Shown here in pieces: positions 1 through 8,785 of a DNA stretch of 54,516 bases (positions are counted from its first letter, which is position 1; each line of letters starts with the position of its first letter). The notes under the pieces are model-generated. The model saw nothing but the letters and a program-made list of their open reading frames with translations, was not told the DNA's origin and searched no databases. A program made the translations under genes and the position numbers. The stretch is from Desulfocurvus sp. (GTDB lineage Bacteria; Desulfobacterota; Desulfovibrionia; Desulfovibrionales; Desulfovibrionaceae): the NCBI GenBank assembly GCA_020692325.1, contig JAIMKR010000017.1, forward strand, positions 1-54,516, given 5' to 3'.

Positions 1-51
1 ATCAGCCGAATTGACGTGGGACTGAACAACGTCTTGCAACTCAACATCTAG
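1..51 (+). pseudogene. C-terminal tail of an IS481-family transposase
   Basis: The first 16 codons translate to ISRIDVGLNNVLQLNI and then TAG. This is the typical C-terminus of IS481-family DDE transposases. It is closely similar to the tails at 4600-4648 and 35782-35832 in this window, so the same element family has at least three traces here. The window edge cuts off everything upstream, so whether the copy is intact is unknown. The stop codon lies in a CTAG tetramer at 48-51. Confidence 0.75.
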
Positions 52-546
52 CCCCACGGTTTGCCCTTTCGCTGCGGCCCCGGATCATGATCGGGGGGAA
101 ACCCTTCCGCCGGAAAGGTCCTCTCCCGTATCCCTGGCCCGGCGGGTGCGCCGCCCATAGGTTTGGGCTCTGGCCGGTTTGCTCTTCCCCTTCGTGGATT
201 TTCGCATTCCGATGGGGCGAGTCCGCCCAGTAACCGGCGCGACCGCGCGGGGTGACGTCCTGCCGCCGAGCGTGGAGAATATCCGCGTCCGGCAGGCACG
301 GGAATGCCGCCACGGTATGGCCTTGCGCTCAACGCCGCAGCGGTGCTGAACGAAACGTCATTGCTCGGACCACGTCTTGCGACTCGACCGCCAACGCTTT
401 CGTGCTGAAGCGCACACCGGTTCACTCAGCTCCCCGTCGCCTTCGCCGCTTGGACAGGCGGTGCACTTCTGGTACTGTCCGTTCGGTCGGAGGGTGAGGG
501 CTACCTTGTCCGATCGCCATGAACGGCAACAACGGAGAGACACTTC
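52..546. other. Intergenic region, no gene recognised
   Basis: About 495 bases between the IS481 tail and the glycosyltransferase gene. Short open frames exist on both strands but are arginine- and proline-rich, as expected of high-GC noise, and none resembles a known protein. A purine-rich ribosome-binding sequence (GGAGAG at about 534) belongs to the following gene. No terminator, RNA or repeat is evident. Confidence 0.5.
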
Positions 547-1602
547 GTGAATATACTGTTCGTAAATTCCACCTACAAATGGGGTGGGGTCAAAACGTGG
601 AGCATCGACATGGCGGAGAGTCTTCGCCGCCATGGGCACAAGACCTGGATCATCGGTCGGCCCGGGCCATTCGTGGCGAAGGCGGAGCGTCTGGGAATCC
701 CGGCCATCGCGCATTCCTTCGGGTTTGACTTCAACCCGTTGTCCATAGCCTTTTTCTGGAAGTTCCTGCGGCGGAATAAAATCGATGTCCTTATCTGTAA
801 TATTTCAAAAGAGTTGCGTACTGCAGCGGTCGCCGCGAGACTTCTGGAAATTCCAGTGGTGCATCGCTTGGGCGCGCCACAGGATGTTGTGGACAGATTT
901 GAAACGAGAGCAACCCAGCGTCTGATTCGCCCCCACCTGCTGACCTGTAGTGATTTCGTGCTCAGAAACCTGAAAAAAAACGTTCCGATCTTCAACGACT
1001 GTGATTTTGCGGCCATATTTCCGGGCACTCGTCCCTCGCTTTCTCCATTCAGCAACCACGCTCCGCGAACCATCATCGCCACGAGTCAGCTCAACAGCGA
1101 CAAGGGCCACCCCCATCTTTTGGAGGCCCTCGCCGCATTGAAGGGCAGGGGATACGCCTTCCGGTGCATCATCGTCGGCACCGGGTCGGACGAGCAGGCG
1201 CTCAAAGAGCTGTCCCGGTCGCTTGGCCTGGAATCCGAAGTGGAGTGGACGGGTTTCGTCACGAATGTCCAGGCTGAACTCGCTCGGGCGGACATCTTCG
1301 TCCTGCCGACCCGTTGCGAACCGCTCGGCATTGCGCTTGAGGAGGCCATGGCCAATGGCCTCGTTCCGGTGGCCCGGAATATTGGCGGTCCCACGGAAAT
1401 ATGGCCTCCCGACATGAGGGAACTCCTCATCGAGCCCCAGAGCAACGGTGCGGGATTCGAAAAGGTTCTCGCCCGATTGCTGGATCTGACCGATGCGGAA
1501 TTGCTGGCCAAGAAACGGGCCGTTCACGCCCACGCCATCGCCACCTTCTCGCTGGACACCCAGGCGCAGAAGTTTGTGTCGTGGCTGGAACGTTTCGTGT
1601 GA
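547..1602 (+). CDS. Glycosyltransferase family 4 (GT-B fold)
   Basis: A 351-residue protein starting at GTG, chosen because GGAGAG lies about 8 bases upstream and the N-terminus MNILFVNSTYKWGGVKTW is the normal beta-strand plus glycine turn that opens GT-B enzymes. The N-terminal acceptor domain spans about residues 1-170. The C-terminal nucleotide-sugar domain begins at about 175 (IIATSQLNSDKGH) and carries the retaining-GT signature EPLGIALEEAMANGLVPV at about 258, with the paired glutamates that contact the donor. It probably adds a sugar to lipopolysaccharide, capsule or a glycolipid at the cytoplasmic face of the inner membrane; the substrate cannot be told. It stands alone on the plus strand and is the only intact gene in the first 4.6 kb. 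Confidence 0.85.
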   Translation: MNILFVNSTYKWGGVKTWSIDMAESLRRHGHKTWIIGRPGPFVAKAERLGIPAIAHSFGFDFNPLSIAFFWKFLRRNKIDVLICNISKELRTAAVAARLLEIPVVHRLGAPQDVVDRFETRATQRLIRPHLLTCSDFVLRNLKKNVPIFNDCDFAAIFPGTRPSLSPFSNHAPRTIIATSQLNSDKGHPHLLEALAALKGRGYAFRCIIVGTGSDEQALKELSRSLGLESEVEWTGFVTNVQAELARADIFVLPTRCEPLGIALEEAMANGLVPVARNIGGPTEIWPPDMRELLIEPQSNGAGFEKVLARLLDLTDAELLAKKRAVHAHAIATFSLDTQAQKFVSWLERFV

Positions 1603-2305
1603 GGAAACGACGGGGGGCGTTTTCCCCGGGGGACTCGTTCGATTGGCGTGCCCGCCGATGTCCCTTGACGCTTCCGCTTCCACGCTGTGGCGTCGTGTTT
1701 TGTCCTGTTGGTCGGAGTCGATGGGAAAGGAGCCCATGCCGTCGGCGACCCTGCGGCGCGCGCGTTTCCTTCGCCGGTTCCGCCGCGCTTGCGATGTCCG
1801 CCGGGGCCCCATCTCTTCATCGGTTGGCGTCCGTGGGCCCCTTCAGGCCCAGCGGAGATGGGGGAGTCGGACGACGCGCCTTTGACCAGGACGGGGCGAA
1901 GCCGTGGGCGGTCCCTCAAAAACGCTTTGATAGTTCCGGATAAGCAGCGGCGAACGCACGGCGGCGGAAACTTCGTCGGCAGGCTGCGACAAGTATCAGA
2001 ACACAGCTTGTCTTTTGGGGCTGGTTGGGGCATAAAAAAAGGTTAGGCGTCGCGGTGGACTACATGTACTGAGGCCCCTTCGTACAGCTCTCCAGTTACC
2101 AAAACTTTGCGGAGCTGATTTTTGCTTCAGCCAACATGCTGACCTGAAGAAAAAACCGAAAAAAGTCGCTCTACGAAGTTTTCGCAATTACTTCACAGAG
2201 AATATCGGAGGTAAAGCACAAAGCTAATTCTAGCATCATGGTTTTAACCGGATTTATGTATACAAGTAGCATGTGCTTTTTGCGTATGTAAAATTAGGGG
2301 GGGGT
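1603..2305. other. Intergenic region with a sharp drop in GC
   Basis: About 700 bases with no supportable gene. The first part (to about 1990) has the GC-rich composition of the chromosome; from about 2020 onward it becomes AT-rich, matching the epimerase that follows. The switch marks one edge of a probable transferred segment. I see no transposase remnant or tRNA at the junction. Confidence 0.45.
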
Positions 2306-3210
2306 ATGTCTGGATGTATATTAGTTACAGGCGGTGCAGGATTCATCGGATATCACACAGTGCAGCGCCTTTTGAAAAGTGAAAACCGTATTATTGTAGC
2401 AGATAATTTTTCCACAGGAGCACCTAGCAACCTATTCGAAAAAGTACAATTCGTATATTGTGATATAAGTTCAATGACATGTACTAAAATATTTGACAAA
2501 TTTGATATTCAATATGTTGTACATCTTGCGGCACAAATATCCGTCGCTGATTCAATTCGTTCCCCGTACAATGATTTAACGCAAAACATTGTCAATAGTC
2601 TAACTCTTTTTGAATTATGCAAAAAAAATAACGTAAAAAAATAGTAGTCACTTCGTCTGCTGCTGTATATGGTTTGCCATCATCTTTGCCAATAAAAGAG
2701 TCTTCCCAATGTTTCCCGTGCTCATACTATGGAGCCTCTAAACTTGCGATGGAACATTACTTACATGCTGTTGGTATCCCACACATGATATTACGTCTTG
2801 CAAACGTATACGGACCTCGCCAAAAAAACGGGGGTGAGGGAGGTGTTGTAGCTAATTTTGTACACGACGCCGTCAGCGGGGATAGCCTATATATACATGG
2901 TGATGGGACGCAGACTAGAGATTTTGTATTTGTAAAAGATGTTGCCGAGGCTATTGAACGAGCTTTATTCGTATCTGGTAACGGCATAATTAATGTTAGC
3001 AGTGGCGTTGAGACTTCAATATTAGAATTATCCAATTTAGTGTTACGAGTCTCTCAATCGAAAAGTCGCATAGTTTACCGTGAATCTCGCGTGGGTGATA
3101 TTCAGAGGAGCGTTTTGTGCCCAGAACAGTGCTTCGAAAAACTCTGTTGGAAACCAAATATAAAATTAGAACAGGGGATTGTCGAATATCTTCGTGAAGT
3201 AAACGAATAA
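2306..3210 (+). pseudogene. NAD-dependent epimerase/dehydratase (UDP-glucose 4-epimerase-like), frameshifted at an A run
   Basis: Extended short-chain dehydrogenase of about 302 residues, interrupted by one frameshift. The ATG at 2306 follows a G-rich stretch and opens with MSGCILVTGGAGFIGYHT, the GxxGxxG Rossmann motif. The first frame ends in TAG just after a run of seven A (2635-2641). Reading one base back (GTA AAA AAA ATA GTA) restores VVTSSAAVYG, and the second part has the catalytic YGASK (Tyr-x3-Lys), the substrate-loop LANVYGPRQKNGGEGGVV and a normal end at 3210. It would interconvert NDP-sugars for surface glycan synthesis. The gene is much more AT-rich than its neighbours, which suggests transfer. 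It could be a true pseudogene, a sequencing indel, or a gene expressed through slippage on the A run. Confidence 0.8.
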
Positions 3211-3309
3211 GGTTACGTAATAGACTGATATGTTAAAGTCGATATGAAGTGCTGCGTGTTGGCGCACGTCCTAGCAGTTTTTTGAAGGGGTTGTTGTAGC
3301 AAAGTAACT

Positions 3310-3957
3310 TTATGCATTTTTTAACAAATATTTCAGCTGGTTGAGCAGTTCTTTGTGGCTTTCGCGTTGAACTGCCTTCACATTTCTTGAGAAACAAAAG
3401 AAGCCGTCTTGGAGAATACCGTTGGATCTTCTCCTGTGGCGCTTGGCCTGGTTCTAGAAGTTCTCAATCCCATTGATGTGGTTCTGTCTGTCAGCAAAAC
3501 TCTCCAAGTGGTTTATGCGGACATGGTGAAAATCCTAGACGTCCTGGGCATCATAACTCGTGAGCCGTCGGTTTGATACTGCCTGGGAGAATCCTCCACT
3601 CCATAATCGGCAACAATGTCGCTGAGCGGGCATTTGGAATCATGACAGGAAAGACTTTGCCTCCTCGCTTTACAAACCGAAAACCGGGACTTTATTTGCC
3701 GCACCGTGTCCACGCTTTCTTTTCCTAACTCCTCCGAAATAGCTCTTATCCATTTCAACTTTGCCAGCGAATGGAGAGGCCTTCTCCATTTTATTGGCAG
3801 TGACTTTCCGCAGCCGAGTGAAGAATTCCGATGCGGTATTGCGGTGCACACCAACGAGCTGAGCTGTCGCACGGGCCATTATTCCGGCGACAAAGTGGCT
3901 CAATGAGCCGTGCCCGCTTCTGCGGTGAGTCGACACTTTGAGTATGCACGGAACCAC
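3310..3957 (-). pseudogene. IS1595-family (ISXO2-like) transposase, degenerate
   Basis: Read on the minus strand, the segment from 3957 gives HFVAGIMARATAQLVGVHRN, then PFAGKVEMDKSYFGGVRK and GHGAANKVPVFGL. These are the helix-turn-helix and first DDE-type catalytic motifs (DxSYFGG) of ISXO2-like transposases. A stop follows and the frame continues with lesions through DFHHVRINHLESF, QNHINGIENF and a tail SHKELLNQLKYLLKNA ending in TAA at 3310. At least three disruptions (stops and frame changes) show it is dead. The sequence at about 3284-3305 (GGGGTTGTTGTAGC) could be the element's outer end. Its other end abuts the IS481 relic. Confidence 0.75.
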
Positions 3958-3961
3958 CCTC

Positions 3962-4648
3962 GATGTGAAATTATAGGAGGTCGTTCACCCGGTCCGAATC
4001 AGTCAGATTGTGCTTGTGAGAACTCAATCGTCCAGAGGAGAACCGAGTGAACATTCATGCCAATGCCAGATTGACAGTGGTTCGTCGAGAAAAGCTTGTG
4101 CGACGTGTGGCGTTGGGCGGCCGAAAACCGTGGACAAGGCCCTCGGCGTCTTTGCGGATAGTTTACAACTGACTGTCGCGACAAAGGAAAAGCGAGGGGG
4201 GCCACGATCAATCTTCACGCTTCGGACGCTCGCCAGCTGCGTCGCGTTAACCCAAATCCTCATCGACAAGCGCAAGGAGAGTTTCGTCGCTTTCTTTTCA
4301 TCGGCCCTTTGGTTTTACGAAGCGCTCGGCGTCACCGTGCCGCGAGTCATCAATGGAATGAGCGTTTCCTTGATGTTCCGTGAAGCGTGCGCGACGCTTG
4401 GACTCAAGCACATCCGCACCAGGCCGTACACGTCATGCACCAACGGCAAGGCCGAGCGCTTCATCCAGATGGCGCTTCGCGAGTGGGCCTACGCGGCCAG
4501 CTATCCGAATTCAGACGAAAGAGCCAGCGAGTTGCCCCGCTGGCTCCATGAGTACAACTTTTATTGAAATCACAAGGCGTTACAAACGCAAACCACCAAT
4601 CAGCCGAATCGGACAGGTTGTGAACAACGTCTTGCACACGACATCTAG
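3962..4648 (+). mobile_element. IS481-family element, internally deleted relic
   Basis: The right end is clear from the transposase tail ending at 4648. The left end is proposed at about 3962 because 3978-4008 (GTTCACCCGGTCCGAATCAG) is a near match to the reverse complement of the right end at 4600-4632, giving imperfect terminal inverted repeats. The right boundary is TCTAGA; the left has CCTCGA, a possible decayed 6-bp target duplication of the NCTAGN type known for IS481. At about 690 bp it is shorter than typical 1-kb IS481 elements, so internal sequence is missing. It sits directly against the IS1595 relic. Confidence 0.6.
4047..4648 (+). pseudogene. IS481-family transposase pseudogene
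   Basis: The original start is probably GTG 4047, eight bases after AGAGGAG, giving VNIHANARLTVVRREKLVRR, the helix-turn-helix start of IS481 transposases. The frame then breaks. Another frame carries WFYEALGVTVPRV, LGLKHIRTRPYTSCTNGKAE and RFIQMALREWAYA, which are the rve/DDE catalytic core with its last acidic residue. A stop follows HEYNFY, and the tail reaches TAG at 4648 only through further frame changes. About a third of a normal transposase is missing from the middle. It cannot encode an active enzyme. Confidence 0.8.
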
Positions 4649-5592
4649 AGCTTGGTGGTGTGGACGCTCTGGCCGAAGAGCAGAATCTTTCTTTTGGAGT
4701 CGCTCCAGGCGACGCCCGCCAGCGGGATGCCGAGCACGGTCAGGAAAATTTTCCTGTAGGTTGTCACGTATTTTTTGCGTTTTTCGACGATCTTGACCAA
4801 ACCCAGTATGTTCAATTTGATCGTGGTGATGATCTTGTCGGGCGTCCCGGAGTCCATTTCCGAAAAAAATTCCCTGAAAAATTCGTTGTGATTGAGCCAG
4901 ACCCGCAGGTTCGTCGTATTTTCCATGAACCTGTCCCCGTTGTCGTAGGCCGCGATCAGGTGGCCGTCGTCCCCATGCTGGCGATAGAAAAAGAGGCACT
5001 GGTCGATTCGGCGGAATTTCCTGTCGTTTTCCGTGAAATGGAGCCAGAAATCGTAGTCCTCCAAGGCGTGCAGCCGTTCGTCGTAGCCCCCGATGCGCGC
5101 CCAGTCCGCTTTTCGGTAAAAGGCGGTAGCATACACGCAGTTCCCGGCCAGCATCCGTTCCCTCGAGTACTCGGGCAGTCCCCATTCCCAGGATTTCTCG
5201 TCCTGGAACCGCTTGCATCGGGAATAGACCACGGCGACGGAAGGGTCTTCCCGGAACACGTCCATGGCGAGCCGGCAGTATTCGGGGGCAATGAGGTCGT
5301 CCGCGTCCAGTGGCAGGATGAACTCGCCCCTGGCATGCTCGATAGCGAAATTTCGGGCATGCGACAGTCCCTGGTTAGTATTGAGCGCATGGACCTTCAG
5401 ATTGACGTGCTCCCGCGCCAGCGCCTCCAGGAGGGCCAAGGAACCATCCGTCGAGCAATCATCAACGCAGACGATCTCGATGCCGTCGTAGGTCTGGGCA
5501 AGTACGGATTGAACTGATTCTGCGAGATATTTTTCCGCGTTGTACACGGGAATGACGACGCTGACGAGCGGGTTGCCTGCTGCTGTATTCAT
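4645..5592 (-). CDS. Glycosyltransferase family 2 (GT-A fold)
   Basis: A 315-residue protein if started at ATG 5592 (MNTAAGNPLVSVVIPVYNAE), which places the start just before the GT2 nucleotide-binding strand; an in-frame ATG at 5646 would add 18 residues of unlikely sequence. Motifs: VDDCSTDGS at about residue 40, the metal-binding LDADD (DXD) at about 95, and ALEDYDFWLHF (ED, catalytic base region) at about 195. This family makes surface polysaccharides using UDP- or GDP-sugars. It is the last gene of a minus-strand operon with an FkbM methyltransferase remnant and another GT2. Its stop TAG shares the CTAG (4645-4648) that also ends the IS481 transposase on the other strand. Confidence 0.88.
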   Translation of the reverse strand: MNTAAGNPLVSVVIPVYNAEKYLAESVQSVLAQTYDGIEIVCVDDCSTDGSLALLEALAREHVNLKVHALNTNQGLSHARNFAIEHARGEFILPLDADDLIAPEYCRLAMDVFREDPSVAVVYSRCKRFQDEKSWEWGLPEYSRERMLAGNCVYATAFYRKADWARIGGYDERLHALEDYDFWLHFTENDRKFRRIDQCLFFYRQHGDDGHLIAAYDNGDRFMENTTNLRVWLNHNEFFREFFSEMDSGTPDKIITTIKLNILGLVKIVEKRKKYVTTYRKIFLTVLGIPLAGVAWSDSKRKILLFGQSVHTTKL

Positions 5593-5690
5593 GTGAGTGG
5601 CCTGATTCCTTGGAAACCGGTTCAGGACGCGCATGCGTCCGTGCAAGGGCGCTCATGCCCCGCGCCCCTATGGCCGTTGCCTGATTCGCC

Positions 5691-6736
5691 TCAATCCCTG
5701 GGCATGGCATAAAGCACCGTGTCCCCATAAAAATACGTATAGTGGCGCAGGTAGAATTTGTAGTCGACCCGCATTTCTCTTAATATCTCTGGGATCCGGA
5801 CCATGTCGTCGGCCCGGTGGTAGATGGAAATGGCCAGCCTGGGCGAGAAGCGCTCGATGGCCTCGCGGCAGCCGAGCAAGGCGTTCTGTTCGGCTCCTTC
5901 TATGTCCATCTTGATAAAATCCACGTGATTCAGGCCCTGCTTCAGGACAAAGGCGTCCAGAGTGGTGGTCTCAATGCGTTCGGTGGCCTCGTCGGTGCCA
6001 TCCTCTAGGGCCGTCAATCGGCTTCTCTCGGACATCTCGGCCTAGCCGGCTTCGTTCCAGAGTCCGAAGGGGACGACCTCGACATTGGCCCAGCCGAACT
6101 CCTTGCCTCACCGCTCGATGCCCGCCCGGCTGGCGGCCATTGGCTCGAAGACAAAAAATTTTCCCATGTCCCCCGTCCGTTGGCGGAAGACCTCGGCCGT
6201 GTCGCCGCACTCCCCGTCGCCCTCGTGGACGCACGCGCCGCATTCCGGGAGATGATACTGTCCCAGCGCCAGCAGGGTCAAGCTGAAGACAGGCAATCCG
6301 GTGGCCGCCACTTTTCCTATGGTCTCCTCGCGGACGCGCATGTACTCCTTACTGGACACCGGGGCCGGGAAGACCGTGTCGGCGAGTCCGAGGAGGTAGG
6401 GCGGACGTACCAGTCGAACGTCCTGCGTGATTCATCGTCCTCGAGCAGGGCGTAGGTGCGGTCGAACCCCTCGGGATCGGCGACGAGCTGTTCATGCGTC
6501 GCCAGCAGCATGGATTGCGCCCAGAGGTGCGGCAGCAACTCATCCTGAATGGTCAGGAGATACTTGCGGTTCTGCACGTTGTAGCCGCGTTTCTTCAGCC
6601 AGCGGTTCGCCAGCCGCGCGAAGTAGTTTTGCCGCCTGTCTTCGGGAGGCCGCAGACCGGCGTTTTCCCAATCGAATTGGAGACAGGTCCTGGACGCGGC
6701 GGCAATCAGTTCTTGGGTATGCGAGGGAGCTGTCAT
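5691..6736 (-). pseudogene. FkbM-family methyltransferase, inactivated
   Basis: Start ATG 6736 overlaps the stop of the upstream GT2 gene (ATGA). The N-terminal half (MTAPSHTQELIAAASR to DWYVRP) is uninterrupted. The frame breaks at about 6400 and continues with YLLGLADTVFPAPVSSKEYM and MGKFFVFEPM, the SAM-binding part. Two in-frame stops follow, TGA at 6108-6110 and TAG at about 6046-6048. The C-terminal FkbM signature then resumes (LNHVDFIKMDIEGAEQNALL) and ends normally at 5691. A functional version would O-methylate a sugar of the glycan made by this operon. Three independent lesions make decay much more likely than sequencing error. Confidence 0.85.
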
Positions 6737-7731
6737 GACGTTTTGGGGGGCATCCGTTTGTAAATGTTGATGAAGGGGGTCCGCAATAGGCGCAGCAGGT
6801 TCTTGGGATGGAGCAGGATTTTCAAACCCACGCGCGGGGAAATCCTGGCCACGGCGGCGAGATAGACGAAATAGCCCTGCCAGTCGCGCCGCGACTTGAT
6901 CAATGACCGCGCCTGCCGCCGCGCCTGGTTGTAGAGGTACCTGTCGCACCATTGCGTCCCAAAGGCGGCCGGGACTTTGGACAGCGGATTGGTGCGCATG
7001 GAGCGGGGGGCTTCCACGGCCTTGAGGTTGCCCACCATCTGTCCCACGGTCAGATTGAGGCTGGCGTTCCCTCCGTGGTTGCGCCACACGGCGCCCCATA
7101 TGGGGATGGTCCCCAGGTCGCCGCAGGCCATGAGCCGCAGAAGCGATTCGTTGTCCGCCGCCGTGATGTCGTAGCGATAGAAGTCGAGGGCCAAGGCGGT
7201 CGCGCGATGATAGACCGTGGTCGGGTGGCAGCAGTAGTAGAGCTCGTCGCCCAGCGCCTGGTACGCCTGCATGGGGTTCAAAACCTCATTCCAGGAAAAA
7301 GGGGTGTCGTTCCTGATCAACTCCCGTTCCGCGCCCGTTTCCTCCAGGCAGCGGCAGGAGACCATGACCATGCCCGGATGCCCGGCCACCAGGGCCATCG
7401 CCTTTTCAATGAACGTGGGGTCGTAAAAATAGTCGTCGCCATCCAGGTTGACAACCCACTCTCCACGTGTCCGTTCATATAATGTGGTGCGGTAGTTGGC
7501 AACCCGTCCGAGATTCGTTGCGTTCCTGTATACCTTCACCTTGGGAATGGCGGCATATCGCTCCAACAGTTCGGCCACAGCGGGGTCCGGGGAAGTATCA
7601 TCGGAGATGATGATTTCAATGGCCGGATAGGTCTGGGCAAGAGCGCTTTCAATGGCTGTCGCCAGATAGTCCTTCTGATTGTATGTCGGGATCATCACGC
7701 TGACGAGCGGGGAGCGTGTATCGGTGCTCAT
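6733..7731 (-). CDS. Glycosyltransferase family 2 (GT-A fold)
   Basis: A 332-residue protein starting at ATG 7731, preceded by GGAGAA about 7 bases upstream. The frame stays open for a further 265 codons upstream, but that part has no recognisable content. N-terminal GT2 core: SVMIPTYNQKDYLATAIESA, ISDDTSPD, NLGRVANYR and the DXD motif NLDGDDYFYDP at about residue 100. A C-terminal part of about 110 residues is basic and may lie on the membrane (KILLHPKNLLRLLRTPF). It is the first gene of the minus-strand glycan operon and is translationally coupled to the FkbM remnant by ATGA. Donor and acceptor cannot be assigned. Confidence 0.88.
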   Translation of the reverse strand: MSTDTRSPLVSVMIPTYNQKDYLATAIESALAQTYPAIEIIISDDTSPDPAVAELLERYAAIPKVKVYRNATNLGRVANYRTTLYERTRGEWVVNLDGDDYFYDPTFIEKAMALVAGHPGMVMVSCRCLEETGAERELIRNDTPFSWNEVLNPMQAYQALGDELYYCCHPTTVYHRATALALDFYRYDITAADNESLLRLMACGDLGTIPIWGAVWRNHGGNASLNLTVGQMVGNLKAVEAPRSMRTNPLSKVPAAFGTQWCDRYLYNQARRQARSLIKSRRDWQGYFVYLAAVARISPRVGLKILLHPKNLLRLLRTPFINIYKRMPPKTS

Positions 7732-8530
7732 CCAATTTTCTCCATATTTGGAAAGCCGAGGCGTTTTTCCCCTGGGTTCAAAATCTGGGGCGCGCCACGA
7801 TCCTGCCTGATTCTCCGGCGTGCCACATGCCGGCAATTTCGAACGATTGTCTAGAATACCATATGGCCGCCGCTGTCGCAAAAACAGGAATGGTTGTTCC
7901 TCTGTTTGCCGGCGCAACTGCCGCAACCTTACCGTGGGAATTTTCCAGGGGCAAGGGTGATCCTCTCCCCCAGAAAATGAATGGTTCTGAATGGGAGGAT
8001 TTCTCAGGACCCGGAGCAACGGTGATTCTCCAGGTGTCAGCCCTCCCGGCGTGATATAAGCCTCGTAGCCAGGGGGAGTGGGTACCACAGACCGTTTGGC
8101 CGTCCCGTGGCGTCCAAGCGATGGGTGGGACACTCTACCCGTGCTCATACCCAGTTCCTTATGATTTGGCGGACGCCGGGGGAGACGTTTATCGAAGGGC
8201 GACATGTCTTGTTGGGTTGGAGGCGGGGCGATCACATGCCCCCGGATGGGTTGTGCAGAATATGCAGCGGCCAAGGTGATCGGGCATCCCGTCCTCGCGA
8301 AGCCCTCTTTCTCTTGGGACGGGGGAATCTCCTTTCGCCGGCGGCGTTCAGACAGAAGGAAAGCGCACGCGCGGTCGGAGATTGCCCGACGTGGGTACGC
8401 TACCTGGCCAACTTCCTTGCGTGCTGTGCGCGACCGCCTGTACGGGCTGGTCTTTCTGGCGATCCGCTGGTGGCCTTTTCTTTGAGAGTATTGTGAGGGA
8501 GAAAGCGGCGAACGCTGCCGCGCCACGACG
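7732..8530. other. Intergenic region upstream of the glycan operon
   Basis: About 800 bases with no recognisable gene. On the minus strand the frame of the downstream GT2 gene stays open across most of it (to 8526), but the translation is rich in Pro, Arg and Gly and shows no domain. Plus-strand frames are similarly uninformative. A TCTAGA lies at about 7849-7854, the kind of site used by the IS481 copies, but it is unoccupied. The glycan operon promoter should be here; I could not pick it with confidence. Confidence 0.45.
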
Positions 8531-8559
8531 AAAAAGAGTCCGCGTCGTGAAACGCGGAC
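8531..8559 (-). terminator. Rho-independent terminator of the tRNA-Ala gene
   Basis: On the minus strand GTCCGCGT and ACGCGGAC form a perfect 8-bp stem with a 6-base loop, followed by TCTTTTT. It begins 17 bases past the tRNA 3' end, so it very likely ends the tRNA transcript. Confidence 0.85.
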
Positions 8560-8575
8560 CCTTATATCATCGAAG

Positions 8576-8651
<76 letters not shown>

Positions 8652-8668
8652 ACGTCGTTGGGAAGGCA

Positions 8669-8698
8669 TGTCTAGCTCCGCCGGGGTTCGCCTGTCAA
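8669..8698 (-). promoter_or_regulatory. Sigma-70-type promoter of tRNA-Ala
   Basis: On the minus strand TTGACA (8698-8693), an 18-base spacer and TAGACA (8674-8669) stand about 18 bases before the mature tRNA 5' end. The -35 box is a perfect match. The spacing is consistent with a short 5' leader removed by RNase P. Confidence 0.7.
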
Positions 8699-8785
8699 GC
8701 ATCGAGTTGTTTTTTGTGCAGAAAAATGAAGATTCCCCGTCGCCGTAGTGAAGTTTATTGTATAACATTATGTAATAATATGCTT

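Noticed and set aside
52-546. Possible genes in the first intergenic region
   Set aside because: Open frames on both strands are short, overlap each other and have no recognisable protein content.
1996-2187. Short minus-strand frame possibly resembling the tail of a chaperone ATPase
   Set aside because: The resemblance rests on a few residues in a shifted frame and could not be supported.
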